A stretch of DNA of 64,000 nucleotides from an uncultured Clostridia bacterium. GTDB taxonomy: Bacteria > Bacillota > Clostridia > TANB77 > CAG-508. The notes below the pieces were generated by a model. That model saw nothing but the letters and a program-made list of their open reading frames with translations, did no database searches and was not told the DNA's origin. The position numbers were made by a program, and so were the translations under genes. Every line of letters starts with the position of its first letter. Position 1 is the stretch's first letter. The stretch covers positions 1 to 64,000 of the forward strand of contig CALXWP010000002.1 in NCBI GenBank assembly GCA_944392455.1, written 5' to 3'. Positions 36,176 through 46,099 of the stretch are shown piece after piece.

Positions 36176-38791
36176 TTAAGACGACATTTTTTCCTTTATT
36201 TTTACTAATGTATTTAGTGCTTCTATAGGTGTTAATTCATTAACATCCACTTTATCTAATTCATGTGCTAGTTCTGCAAGTTTATAATTGTACATTGTAA
36301 GTTGTCCATCTGCTACATTTTTATTTTCTTTTTCTATCTTTTTATTATTAAGTACATTTTTTCTTTCAATTGATTTTAATATTTCGTTTGCTCTTTTAGT
36401 CACAACTCCTGGAACACCTGCCAAACGTGCTACATGAACACCATAACTTTCATCTGTTCCACCTTTAACTATTTTTCTTAAGAATATTACATCTTCACCT
36501 TTTTCTTTTACTGCTATTGAATAGTTTTTTACGCCTTCCAATTTATTTTCTAAATCTGTTAATTCATGATAATGTGTTGCAAATAAAGTTTTAGCCCCAC
36601 ATTTTTCTTTATCAGATATATATTCTGCAACTGCCCATGCAATTGATAATCCATCATATGTAGAAGTACCTCTTCCGATTTCATCTAATATTACTAAACT
36701 ATTAGATGTTGCTTCTTTTAATATTTGGGCTACTTCCATCATTTCAACCATAAATGTACTTTGACCCATACTTAAATCATCTGATGCTCCAACTCTAGTA
36801 AATATTTTATCAACTACTCCAATATTTGCACTAGAAGCTGGTACAAAACATCCAACTTGAGCCATAAGAACTATTAGAGCAACTTGTCTCATATATGTTG
36901 ATTTTCCTGCCATATTAGGTCCTGTTATTATTGCTAATCTATTATCATTTTTATCTAAGTATGTATCATTTTGAACAAAACTTCCACTTGGTAATATTTT
37001 TTCTATTACAGGATGACGTCCATCTTTAATATCTATAACTCCACTATTATCTACATTAGGTCTTACATAATTTTGATCTTCAGCCACCGTAGCAAAAGCT
37101 GAAAGTGCATCAAGTGTTGCTATAATTTCTGCTGTTTTTTGTATTCTTTCTATCTGTGATTCTATTTTATCTCTTAATTTAATGAATATATCATATTCAA
37201 GATTAACAACTTTTTCTTCTGCACCAAGAATTTGATTTTCTAAATTTTTTAATTCTTCTGTAATATATCTTTCACCATTTGTTAATGTTTGTTTTCTTAT
37301 ATATCTATCAGGTACTAATGAGATATTTGATTTTGTAACTTCTATATAGTATCCAAATACCTTATTAAAACCAACTTTTAATCCTTTAATTCCTGTTTTC
37401 TCTCGTTCTTCTGCTTCTAACTGTATAATCCAGTTCTTACCATCAGTTGTAGCTGTTTTTAGTTTATCAACTTCTTCATCAAATCCTTTTTTTATTAATC
37501 CGCCTTCTTTAATAGTAATTGGTGGTTCATCAACTATTGTTTTATCTATTAATTCATATATATCATCTAATGTATCTAAATTATTATATAAATCAACAAG
37601 AAGTTCTGATTTACAATTAGCCATTACTTTTTTTACTTCTGGAAGTTGTTTTGCAGAAGTTTTTAGTGAAATTAAATCTCTTCCATTAGCACTACCATAT
37701 GATATTTTTCCTGCTAATCTTTCTATATCATAAACTTTCTTAAGACAATCTATTATATCTCCTCTTAATATAATATTATTTTTTAATTCTCCAACAGCAT
37801 CTAATCTTTGATTGATTTTTTTTGTGCTTATTAGAGGATTATTAAGCCATCTTCTAATAAGTCTTCCTCCCATTGAAGTAGATGATTTGTCTAATATCCA
37901 AAGTAATGTTCCTTTTTTAGTTTTATCTCTTAGTTTTTCTGTTATTTCTAGATTTCTTCTAGCATTTATATCTAAAGCCATATATCTAGTAGTATTATAT
38001 ATAACTAATTTATTTATATGATCTAAACTATTTTTTTGAGTATCTAATAAATATGCCAAAAGCGCATTTGTAGCAGGAATAGACAAATTATATGAATCTA
38101 AATTTTCTATTTTATTATTTTCATCATCTATAATCTTATATTTTTCTGATAATTTTTCTGCATCATTTACAAATTTATCTTCATCTAGTCTTGTTACATA
38201 TACTTCAAATCTTTCTTTTATTTTTGAAATTTCTTCTTTACAATCAAACATCATTGGATTTACAACAAGTTCTGCAGGTGAATATTTTGATAATTCATCC
38301 ATTAGGCCAACAAAATTATTTGTTTCTCTTATTTCTGTTGTTCTAAAATCTCCTGTTGTTACATCACATACTGTTATACCAAAATATATACCATTTTTAT
38401 ATATACACATAATATAATTATTTTTTCTATCATCTAGTAAATTAGCTTCAATAACAGTTCCAGGTGTTACAACTCTAATAACATCTCTTTTTACCATACC
38501 TTTAGCTTTTTTAGGATCTTCTAATTGCTCACAAATAGCAACTTTATATCCTTTAGAAATAAGTCTTGAAATATATGTTTCTGCTGCATGATATGGAATT
38601 CCGCACATAGGAGCTCTTTCTTCCATACCACATTCTTTACCAGTTAATGTTAATTCTAGTTCTCTTGAAACATTAATTGCATCATCAAAAAACATTTCAT
38701 AAAAATCGCCTAATCTATAAAATAATATACAGTCTTTATATTGATTTTTTGTATCCAAATAATGTTGCATCATTGGTGAATACTCTGCCAT
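36176..38791 (-). CDS. mutS: DNA mismatch repair protein MutS
   Basis: Recognises mismatched bases. 871 residues, normal length. Mismatch-binding N terminus with the conserved Phe in LGDFYEMFFDDA, lever and clamp domains, and the C-terminal ATPase with Walker A ITGPNMAGKSTYMRQ, Walker B VILDEIGRGTSTYDG and the ATHYHELT motif, then a helical dimerisation tail. It is downstream of miaB and the HTH-protein gene with two- and three-base gaps, so the three form one operon. mutL is not adjacent. Confidence 0.97.
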   Translation of the reverse strand: MAEYSPMMQHYLDTKNQYKDCILFYRLGDFYEMFFDDAINVSRELELTLTGKECGMEERAPMCGIPYHAAETYISRLISKGYKVAICEQLEDPKKAKGMVKRDVIRVVTPGTVIEANLLDDRKNNYIMCIYKNGIYFGITVCDVTTGDFRTTEIRETNNFVGLMDELSKYSPAELVVNPMMFDCKEEISKIKERFEVYVTRLDEDKFVNDAEKLSEKYKIIDDENNKIENLDSYNLSIPATNALLAYLLDTQKNSLDHINKLVIYNTTRYMALDINARRNLEITEKLRDKTKKGTLLWILDKSSTSMGGRLIRRWLNNPLISTKKINQRLDAVGELKNNIILRGDIIDCLKKVYDIERLAGKISYGSANGRDLISLKTSAKQLPEVKKVMANCKSELLVDLYNNLDTLDDIYELIDKTIVDEPPITIKEGGLIKKGFDEEVDKLKTATTDGKNWIIQLEAEEREKTGIKGLKVGFNKVFGYYIEVTKSNISLVPDRYIRKQTLTNGERYITEELKNLENQILGAEEKVVNLEYDIFIKLRDKIESQIERIQKTAEIIATLDALSAFATVAEDQNYVRPNVDNSGVIDIKDGRHPVIEKILPSGSFVQNDTYLDKNDNRLAIITGPNMAGKSTYMRQVALIVLMAQVGCFVPASSANIGVVDKIFTRVGASDDLSMGQSTFMVEMMEVAQILKEATSNSLVILDEIGRGTSTYDGLSIAWAVAEYISDKEKCGAKTLFATHYHELTDLENKLEGVKNYSIAVKEKGEDVIFLRKIVKGGTDESYGVHVARLAGVPGVVTKRANEILKSIERKNVLNNKKIEKENKNVADGQLTMYNYKLAELAHELDKVDVNELTPIEALNTLVKIKEKMSS

Positions 38792-38793
38792 AT

Positions 38794-39600
38794 TTAGTCG
38801 TCCCTTCCTTTTCCTACTTTACTGCTTTCTTCTGCTTTTTCGTTTCCTACTGGTCTATTTTCTTCTCTTCTTTCTCCTTGATTTTTTTCATTTGTTCTAC
38901 TATTATCTGCATTTTTATGTACTCTCATTTTTTCTCTATATGCTTTAGCTTCATCTTTTCTTTCTTCAGCTTGCTTTTTTTGCATTGCTAAAGTAAGTTC
39001 CATTTTCTTTTTGTCTTGATACATCATCCAAATTGTAGCATTAGTAGAATATCCTAATTTTTTAGCTGCATCTCTATACGTCATTCCACTATCTACTAAA
39101 GTTTCAAATTTTGCTATTATCTCTTTTACTTCTTTTAGTCTATCTTCAACAGATTCTCTTACTGGAATTGTTCCATATCCTAGTTTTTCTGCTTCACTAT
39201 CTACTGCTACCATAAACGCTGCTTTTTCTGCTTTATTCATTTTATTTCTTCTTTTTCTATATAGCTCATATAATGTCTGATTAGTTGTTTTTAATTTATT
39301 AACAGTCCTATTTATAGTTCTAATTGAAATACCTACATCTTGCGCTACATCTCTTCTTCCATATTTTATAACTTCTATTGCAAGAGCTGCTGGATCAACA
39401 TTTGTATCTCTTGGAACATATGGATCTTTTTCTAATAATTCCATATATAATTCTTGATTTGTTGTTGCTAACTCATCAATCATATAATTTACTTTCTTTA
39501 TAGTTGTTTCTAATTTTTTTGCAATAGCAGTTTTCGTTGTTTTTTCATTTATCAGCTCTCTTATATAGCCTTCAAATTCTTCCTGGCTTATTTGTTTCAT
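38794..39600 (-). CDS. protein with three helix-turn-helix-like repeats
   Basis: A 268-residue soluble protein. Three segments resemble HTH units of sigma-70 region 4 or resolvase type: KTTKTAIAKKLETTIKKVNY (about 20-40), GRRDVAQDVGISIRTINRTV (about 76-96) and SGMTYRDAAKKLGYSTNATI (about 172-192). The last 80 residues are highly charged and likely disordered (RTNEKNQGERREENR). I recognise no named family. It sits between miaB and mutS with gaps of three and two bases, so it is translationally coupled to them; a DNA-binding role is inferred. Confidence 0.6.
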   Translation of the reverse strand: MKQISQEEFEGYIRELINEKTTKTAIAKKLETTIKKVNYMIDELATTNQELYMELLEKDPYVPRDTNVDPAALAIEVIKYGRRDVAQDVGISIRTINRTVNKLKTTNQTLYELYRKRRNKMNKAEKAAFMVAVDSEAEKLGYGTIPVRESVEDRLKEVKEIIAKFETLVDSGMTYRDAAKKLGYSTNATIWMMYQDKKKMELTLAMQKKQAEERKDEAKAYREKMRVHKNADNSRTNEKNQGERREENRPVGNEKAEESSKVGKGRDD

Positions 39601-39603
39601 AAA

Positions 39604-41004
39604 TTAAATAATCTCTCCTTTTAAATACCACTTGTGATCTGATATTATTTTTATATTGACTACTTTTCCGATTATATCTTCTTTGCCTTCAAATATAACT
39701 ACCTTATTAGTATCTGTTCTTCCTGTTAAATATTCGTTATTTGTTTTACTATATCCTTCTACAAGCATTTCAAATGATTTACCAATATATTCTTTATTAT
39801 TTTCTTCTACTAAATTTTCATAAAGATTTTTTAATCTATCAAATCTCCTATGTTTAATTTCTTCTGGTATTTGATTTTCCATTTTATCGGCAGGTGTTCC
39901 TCTTCTTCTTGAATATATAAACATAAAGATTTGTTCATATTTTACCTTTTTTACGACATCTAACGTATCCTCAAAATCTTCTTCTGTCTCTCCTGGAAAT
40001 CCTACAATTATATCTGTAGAAAATTTAACATCAGGTATCATTTTTTTCATTTTATCTACTAAACTTAAATATTGCTCTTTTGTATATACTCTATTCATTA
40101 CTTTTAATACATTAGTACTTCCTGATTGTAATGGTAAATGAATAAATTTAGAAACTTTTTTGCAGTCTCTTATAGCTTCTATAACATCGTCTGTAAAATC
40201 CTTTGGATGTGGTGAAGTAAATCTTATTTTTTCTATTCCTTTAATTTCATTCACTGCTCTTAATAGTTTAGCAAATGAATTTATTTCTGATATTTCTTCT
40301 CCTTTTTCTCTTTCAACTCTCATATATGAATTAACATTTTGTCCAAGTAATGTTACTTCTTTATATCCTTCTTTTGCCAATTTTTTTATTTCTAATAATA
40401 TATCTTCTGGGTTTCTACTTCTTTCTCTCCCTCTCACATATGGAACAATACAATATGTACAAAAATTATTACATCCATTCATTATAGTTACTGATGCTCT
40501 TATATTATCATCTCTTTTTATTGGAAGCCCTTCTATTATTTCTCCATCAATGTCTAATATATCTGTTATTTTTTTATTTTCTATTATTGCATCATATAAG
40601 TCTTTAGGAAATTTATATAATGTATGTGTACCAAATATAACATCATATTTGTAGCTTTTTTTTATTTTATTTACAATATGTTCTTCCTGCATCATACATC
40701 CGCCAATTGCAATAATTGTACCTTTAGCCTCTTTTTGTTTTTTTACCTCTCCTAATTTACCAAATAATTTTTCTTCTGCATTTTCCCTAACACAGCAAGT
40801 ATTATATATTACTAAATCCGCATCAATTATATCATCTGTTTTTGTATATCCCATTTCTTCGGCCATACCACAAATTTTTTCTGAGTCATTTTCATTTAGT
40901 TGGCATCCCATTGTTAATATATAGTATTTTAAATTTTTTCCTTCATTTATTTTTTTTACTTTTTCTATGTATGTTAAATCATTTTCTATATTCTTTTTTA
41001 CCAT
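39604..41004 (-). CDS. miaB: tRNA-2-methylthio-N6-dimethylallyladenosine synthase
   Basis: Radical-SAM methylthiotransferase that converts i6A37 to ms2i6A37 in tRNAs reading UNN codons, which helps keep the reading frame. 466 residues. The N-terminal auxiliary cluster Cys are in LTMGCQLNENDSE, NTCCVRENAEE and GGCMMQEEH. The radical-SAM motif is NGCNNFCTYCIVPYVRGRER, and a TRAM domain ends the protein. It is the first gene of the miaB-HTH-mutS operon. miaA is not in the window. Confidence 0.96.
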   Translation of the reverse strand: MVKKNIENDLTYIEKVKKINEGKNLKYYILTMGCQLNENDSEKICGMAEEMGYTKTDDIIDADLVIYNTCCVRENAEEKLFGKLGEVKKQKEAKGTIIAIGGCMMQEEHIVNKIKKSYKYDVIFGTHTLYKFPKDLYDAIIENKKITDILDIDGEIIEGLPIKRDDNIRASVTIMNGCNNFCTYCIVPYVRGRERSRNPEDILLEIKKLAKEGYKEVTLLGQNVNSYMRVEREKGEEISEINSFAKLLRAVNEIKGIEKIRFTSPHPKDFTDDVIEAIRDCKKVSKFIHLPLQSGSTNVLKVMNRVYTKEQYLSLVDKMKKMIPDVKFSTDIIVGFPGETEEDFEDTLDVVKKVKYEQIFMFIYSRRRGTPADKMENQIPEEIKHRRFDRLKNLYENLVEENNKEYIGKSFEMLVEGYSKTNNEYLTGRTDTNKVVIFEGKEDIIGKVVNIKIISDHKWYLKGEII

Positions 41005-41051
41005 TTATATTTTATCCTCTCTTCTCCCCTTTAACTCTTATATTTTACACG

Positions 41052-41078
41052 AAAAAAGCACTTTTTTCAAGTGCTTTT
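41052..41078 (-). terminator. terminator after sleB
   Basis: AAAAGCACTT and AAAGTGCTTTT pair on the minus strand around GAAA, followed by TTTTCG. It lies between the REP-like element and miaB. Confidence 0.75.
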
Positions 41079-41114
41079 AGCGTAAAATCTTGAACCTTAT
41101 TTTTTGGTCAATGT

Positions 41115-41233
41115 TGGGTCAATGGGGACGTTCTTTTTGACCCATCCTTTAGTATAAAATCATATTTTTATACATAATATATACATAATAATATATAAAA
41201 AACTGGGTCAAAAAGAACGTCCCCATTGACCCA
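41115..41233. repeat. REP-like element: perfect 30-bp inverted repeats, TTCTTT variant
   Basis: The arm at 41115-41144 is exactly repeated in inverted orientation at 41204-41233 with a 59-bp A+T-rich spacer. Each arm is a hairpin with TGGGTCAA at one end and TTGACCCA at the other, around core TGGGGACGTTCTTT. Related to 7321-7524 but with a different core and a shorter spacer, so the two copies are not recent duplicates of each other. It ends eight bases from the sleB stop codon. Confidence 0.85.
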
Positions 41234-41241
41234 ACAATTTT

Positions 41242-41955
41242 TTATTTGCAAAATCTATGTTTACCTATAGTAACTGTCATTGGTCTTGACCAAATCCATT
41301 TATTTGTAGCTGTACTTGGATTAAAATAATATATTGCTCCATTTGTAGGATCCCAACCATTTAAAGCGTCTTGTGCTGCTTTTTTTGCTGTATCATTTGG
41401 TGTTAAATTAATCTGTCCATCACTTACAACATCAAATGCACCACTTTGATAAATAACTCCTGATATCGTGTTAGGAAAAGAACTACTTTTTACTCTATTC
41501 AAAACTACAGCTGCAACAGCAACTTGTCCAGTATAAGGCTCACCTCTTGCTTCACCATAAACCAGTCTACTAAGCAAATTTAAATCATTTGAATTCGTAG
41601 ATGAACTAGAGTTACTTGAACTACTACTTCCTGAACTACTAGATGAACTATATATTCCCATAGCCCTAAGTGTTTTAGTTCCTGCAATTCCATCAACAGT
41701 TAATCCATTTTTTTGCTGAAATTTTTTAACTGCAGCTAAAGTCTGACTGCCATATATTCCATCTACATTTCCGTTATAATATCCCCATCTTTTTAATTTT
41801 GTTTGTATTGTTCTTACTTCTTCTCCTCTAGAGCCATATTTAGATAAAGCATAGCTTTCATTGTTTCTAAAAAACACATTATATGAAACAAAAATTGAAC
41901 TTACTAATAATATAACTATAATAGCTTTCATATTATTTTTAATTTTTAAAGCCAA
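41242..41955 (-). CDS. sleB: spore cortex-lytic enzyme / SleB-type cell wall hydrolase
   Basis: A 237-residue secreted lytic transglycosylase-type enzyme that degrades spore cortex peptidoglycan during germination. A signal or anchor segment (about 10-27) is followed by a peptidoglycan-binding domain (GSRGEEVRTIQTKLKRWGYY to VDGIAGTKTLRAMG), a Ser/Asn linker and the Hydrolase_2 domain with LVYGEARGEPYTGQVAVAAV carrying the catalytic Glu. A vegetative hydrolase of the same family (CwlJ-like) cannot be ruled out, and ypeB is not adjacent. The REP-like element abuts its 3' end. Confidence 0.88.
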   Translation of the reverse strand: MALKIKNNMKAIIVILLVSSIFVSYNVFFRNNESYALSKYGSRGEEVRTIQTKLKRWGYYNGNVDGIYGSQTLAAVKKFQQKNGLTVDGIAGTKTLRAMGIYSSSSSSGSSSSSNSSSSTNSNDLNLLSRLVYGEARGEPYTGQVAVAAVVLNRVKSSSFPNTISGVIYQSGAFDVVSDGQINLTPNDTAKKAAQDALNGWDPTNGAIYYFNPSTATNKWIWSRPMTVTIGKHRFCK

Positions 41956-42036
41956 TATAAAACACCACTTTCTAAATTTAATAAAATAAACAATTTTATC
42001 TTATTTTATCCGAAACTGGTGTTATTATACATTTAT

Positions 42037-43699
42037 TTAAAATATTCCAATTATATTCTCGTCTTCTCTTAAGTCTATGTTTTCTGCTGCTGGAACTCTT
42101 GGAAGTCCAGGCATTGTCATTATTTTACCAGTTATAGCAACAACAAACTCAGCACCTGATTTTAATATAATCTCTTTTACATGTATTTTAAATGGATCAA
42201 AACATTCTAGATTCTTCTGATCATCAGATAATGAATATTGTGTTTTTGCAATACATACAGGTAAGTTTCCATATCCTAATTCTTCTATTCTTCTTATTTG
42301 TTCTTCCGCTTCTTCTGTAAATTCCACTCCTTCTGCTCCATATACTTTTGTTGCAACATCATTAATTTTTTCTTTTATGTTTTCATTTAAATCATACATA
42401 TAATTTAGTTTTGAATCTTTTTTAGTTAGTTCTACGACCTTTCTAGCTAAATCAGTAGCACCGTCTCCACCTTTTTCCCAACTTTCAACTAAACTTAATT
42501 CTATTTCTTCTTCCTTTAATTTATTACGTAAAAATTCAATCTCATTTTCTGTATCATGTGTATATTTATTTATCGCAACAATTACATTTAAACCAAATTT
42601 ATTTTTTAAATTATCCACATGTTTTAATAAATTATGGAATCCTCTTTCTAAATACTCAATACTTTCATTTTTTATTTCATCTTTTGGCATTCCTCCATGA
42701 TATTTTAATGCTTTTATTGTAGCAACACAAACAACTGCATCTGGTTTAATCTCGGCTTTTCTACATTTAATATCTAAGAATTTTTCTGCACCTAAATCAG
42801 CTCCAAATCCAGCTTCTGTTATAACATAATCTCCAAGTTTTAATGCAAGTTTTGTTGCAATAATACTATTACATCCATGAGCAATATTAGCAAAAGGTCC
42901 GCCATGAACAATTGCAGGTACTTTTTCTAAAGTTTGAACTAGGTTTGGATTTATTGCATCTTTCAAAAGAACTGTTAATGCACCATCAGCTTTTAGATCT
43001 CTTGCTGTTATAGGTTTATTTTTTTTGGTATATCCAACAATTATATTTCCGATTCTTCTTTTTAAATCTTTTATATCAGTTGCTAAACAGAATATAGCCA
43101 TTATTTCAGATGCAACAGATATGTCGAATCCATCTTCTCTTGGTACAATATTTTTTTCATTAGATAGTCCTGTTTCTACTTTTCTTAATTGTCTATCATT
43201 TAGATCAATACATCTTTTCCATGTTACTCTCTCAAACCCAAGACTATTTCCAAAATATATGTGATTATCTATCATAGCTGAAAGAAGATTGTTAGCAGAA
43301 GTTATTGCATGAATATCTCCAGTAAAATGTAAATTAATATCTTCCATTGGAGCTATTTGTGAATATCCGCCACCTGTTGCTCCTCCTTTTATTCCAAATA
43401 CAGGTCCGAAGTGAAGGTTCTCTTAATGCCAAAACTGGTTTTTCTCCAATTTTCTTAAGTCCATCTGCTAAACCAATCGCTATTGTTGTTTTTCCTTCAC
43501 CCAATGGTGTTGGATTTATTGCAGTCACTAATACTAATTTACCATTTTTTTTATCTTTTAGTTTTTTCATTATATTTAGATTTATTTTAGCTTTATATTT
43601 TCCATATAATTCTAAATCATCTTCTGTAACTCCTATACTTTCTGCAATATTTTGTATCTTTTCTAGTTTTGTGCTTCTTGCAATTTCTACATCTCCCAT
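42037..43699 (-). CDS. fhs: formate-tetrahydrofolate ligase, read through a +1 shift at a CGG codon
   Basis: Makes 10-formyl-tetrahydrofolate from formate and ATP (one-carbon and acetyl-CoA pathways). Frame 1 has the P-loop region TAINPTPLGEGKTTIAIGLA and reaches LALREPSL, then an in-frame CGG (43406-43408). Skipping the C gives GGA CCT GTA TTT, restoring LGPVFGIKGGATGGGYSQ, a hallmark Fhs sequence, then the rest of the enzyme to 42037. The joined length is 553 residues from the ATG at 43699, normal for the family. That start has AGAAGG at six bases; the longer start at 43723 overlaps the upstream gene. Confidence 0.94.
43406..43408 (-). other. CGG +1 frameshift site in fhs
   Basis: Codons read TCA CTT CGG ACC TGT. 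The zero frame runs about 23 more codons of unrelated sequence and stops. The +1 frame reads GGA at the invariant Gly of LGPVFGIKGG. The P-site codon is CTT, as in relA. Confidence 0.9.
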
Positions 43700-43715
43700 A
43701 TTTTTCCTTCTTTCT

Positions 43716-44153
43716 TTATCCAAAGATTAAGCCTACAATTAAACCAATTATAGCTCCAACAAATACTTGTACTGGTGTATGTCCTAGGACTTCTTGTAAT
43801 TTTTCTGTAACTTCTACATTAGTAAGTCCTGGTGTTTGAACTATTTTATTTAAAAGTTTAGCTTGTTTTCCAGCAGCTCTTCTAACTCCTGCCGCATCAT
43901 ACATTACTACAAAAGAAAATACTAGAGATAAGCCAAATATTGCAGAATTCACTCCATAATTTTTGCCTATCATAGTTGCTAATGCAATAACAACTGCAGA
44001 ATGAGAGCTTGGCATTCCACCTGCTCCTAATATTCTTTTAAAATTAAATTTCTTTGTTGTAACTAGATCATATATTAATTTAAAAAGTTGTATAAAAAAC
44101 CATGTTGCAAATGGTATTATTAAATATCTGTATTCGTAAATAAACCCCATCAT
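43716..44153 (-). CDS. divergent PAP2-family membrane protein (YuiD-like)
   Basis: A 145-residue membrane protein of the DUF212/divergent PAP2 family. The family block GAGGMPSSHSAVVIALATMI and VVMYDAAGVRRAAGKQA are both visible; the first resembles the PAP2 phosphatase SxxxH motif. About four hydrophobic segments. It may be a lipid phosphatase, but activity is not proved for the family. It starts six bases from xseB and overlaps the non-preferred start of fhs. Confidence 0.88.
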   Translation of the reverse strand: MMGFIYEYRYLIIPFATWFFIQLFKLIYDLVTTKKFNFKRILGAGGMPSSHSAVVIALATMIGKNYGVNSAIFGLSLVFSFVVMYDAAGVRRAAGKQAKLLNKIVQTPGLTNVEVTEKLQEVLGHTPVQVFVGAIIGLIVGLIFG

Positions 44154-44158
44154 CTTTC

Positions 44159-44395
44159 CTATTCCTCATTTTGTACAAATTTATCTTCTGATATATTTCC
44201 ATCTTCATCTTTTATAAGCATTGTAATTTTCTTTTCTGCTTTTTCAAGTATCTCACTACATTCCTTAGACAATTTCATTCCTTCTTCAAATTTTGAAACT
44301 GAATCATCTAAATTTAATTCGCCTTTTTCAAGTTCATTTGCAATTTCTTCTAATTTTTTCATTTTATCTTCAAAACTTGTATTTTCTTTTTCCAT
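44159..44395 (-). CDS. xseB: exodeoxyribonuclease VII small subunit
   Basis: 78 residues, normal length. The family pattern FEDKMKKLEEIANELEKGEL and NLDDSVSKFEEGMKLSKECS is clear. It partners with XseA, which is encoded upstream in the same operon but separated by the membrane-anchored protein at 44408. Confidence 0.93.
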   Translation of the reverse strand: MEKENTSFEDKMKKLEEIANELEKGELNLDDSVSKFEEGMKLSKECSEILEKAEKKITMLIKDEDGNISEDKFVQNEE

Positions 44396-44407
44396 TATCT
44401 TTCTCCT

Positions 44408-44899
44408 TTATTTTTCTGTAACTGTTTCTGTGTCCAAATCAACAATTAAAAATGCTAATGTTTCTCCATTATTGCTTGCTATAATAACATAATCTCCATT
44501 GCCATTTACTGTATCAAATCTAAAATATACATCTTCAACATTATCATATTCTTTTTCATAATATTCTTTTGCTAAGCTAACTGCTCTTTCTTCTCTAGTA
44601 GCATTAGTTCCTGATATTACTTCTGTATTAGTGCTTGTTTCTTCTTCTGTTGCTGGTTCTTCCTCAATTGTAGTAGTATCTTCTTCTACTTGTTCTTCTT
44701 CCTCTTTCTCTGTATTTACTTCTTCTTCGTAAACTTCATTTACTTCATTATCAAGTCCCATGTTTTCATTTTGTACTTCATTTGTTGCATTAATACTTGC
44801 AGGCTCTGCGTTCATACTTTCATAACCAAGCCATGATACTAAAACTATTAGTATAATTATTATAACTGCTCCTAAAACTTTTTTTGCTCCCTTACTCAT
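44408..44899 (-). CDS. membrane-anchored protein with acidic linker
   Basis: 163 residues. An N-terminal membrane segment (about 8-26) is followed by an acidic, Thr/Glu-rich linker (about 33-95) and a small folded C-terminal domain (EERAVSLAKEYYEKEYDNVE to the end), outside the cell by prediction. I do not recognise the domain. It is inserted between xseA and xseB, which are usually adjacent, with 12-base gaps on both sides. Confidence 0.6.
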   Translation of the reverse strand: MSKGAKKVLGAVIIIILIVLVSWLGYESMNAEPASINATNEVQNENMGLDNEVNEVYEEEVNTEKEEEEQVEEDTTTIEEEPATEEETSTNTEVISGTNATREERAVSLAKEYYEKEYDNVEDVYFRFDTVNGNGDYVIIASNNGETLAFLIVDLDTETVTEK

Positions 44900-44911
44900 A
44901 TGTATTCCTCC

Positions 44912-46099
44912 TTATATTATTTTTGCTTTTGCTATTCCGTCAGTTAATCTTAAATCAACTTCATCATCCTTTTTCACATCTTTAACTGATTTTATAACTT
45001 TTCCATCTTTTTGAATTATTGAATAACCTCTTGTTAAAGTTTTTAATGGACTTAAAGCATCTAGTTTTGATATATGTTTAATCATATTTGTCTTTTTATC
45101 TTTATATATACTTATCATACTATTTTGTATTGATTTTACTTTCATATCAATAAGCATATATTTTTCATTTATTTTTTGAGTAGGATCTTTAAACACCCTA
45201 CTATTCATACATTTTTCATATCTTAATCTCATAAATTCTACTTTTTTCTTTAAAGCTAATTTATATCTATTATTATATGATTCTAATTTTAATACTATAT
45301 CTGATATATTTGGTACTGCAAGCTCAGCTGCTGCAGATGGTGTTGGTGCTCTTAAATCTGCTACAAAATCTGCTATTGTAAAGTCAGTTTCATGTCCCAC
45401 AGCAGATATTACAGGAATCTTCGACTCATATATTGCCCTTGCAACGATTTCTTCATTAAATGGCCATAAATCTTCTAAAGATCCACCACCTCTAGCTAGA
45501 ATTATAACATCTGTTAATTTTTTATCATTCATTAATTTTATAGCATCTACTATTTTTTCTGCTGCTCCTTCTCCTTGAACAGGTACTGGAAGAAGTTTAA
45601 TATATACATTTGGATTTCTTCTTGTAGATACATTAATAATATCTCTTATAACTGCTCCAGTATTTGATGTGAGAACACCTATACATTTTGGAAATGCTGG
45701 AATTTTCTTTTTATGACTTACATCAAATAATCCTTCTTTTTCAAGTCTTGCTTTTAATTCTTCATAAGCTTTATATAGACTTCCCATTCCATCTTCTTGC
45801 ATTGCTTTTGCATATATTTGATATACACCATCTCTTTCAAAAACAGATACTGTACCAAATATCATAACTTTCATTCCATCTCTTGGTTCAAATTTTAAAT
45901 TTACAGCTGCACTTTTAAACATAATACATTTAATTAAAGAATTTTCATCTTTTAATGTAAAATATAAATGTCCTGTATAGTGATGTTTATAGTTTGAGAT
46001 CTCTCCCTTAACTAAAACATTATTTAAGATTTCATCTGAATCAATTTTGTTTTTTATATATTTATTTAATTCTGTTACAGTAATTGGGTTATATGTCAT
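44912..46099 (-). CDS. xseA: exodeoxyribonuclease VII large subunit
   Basis: Catalytic subunit of ExoVII, a single-strand exonuclease. 395 residues. An N-terminal OB-fold (LVKGEISNYKHHYTGHLYFT) precedes the catalytic domain with ILARGGGSLEDLWPFNEE, VISAVGHETDFTIADFVADL and RAPTPSAAAEL. The C-terminal coiled coil ends in TRGYSIIQKDGKVI. The ATG overlaps the last base of nusB, indicating translational coupling. Confidence 0.96.
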   Translation of the reverse strand: MTYNPITVTELNKYIKNKIDSDEILNNVLVKGEISNYKHHYTGHLYFTLKDENSLIKCIMFKSAAVNLKFEPRDGMKVMIFGTVSVFERDGVYQIYAKAMQEDGMGSLYKAYEELKARLEKEGLFDVSHKKKIPAFPKCIGVLTSNTGAVIRDIINVSTRRNPNVYIKLLPVPVQGEGAAEKIVDAIKLMNDKKLTDVIILARGGGSLEDLWPFNEEIVARAIYESKIPVISAVGHETDFTIADFVADLRAPTPSAAAELAVPNISDIVLKLESYNNRYKLALKKKVEFMRLRYEKCMNSRVFKDPTQKINEKYMLIDMKVKSIQNSMISIYKDKKTNMIKHISKLDALSPLKTLTRGYSIIQKDGKVIKSVKDVKKDDEVDLRLTDGIAKAKII

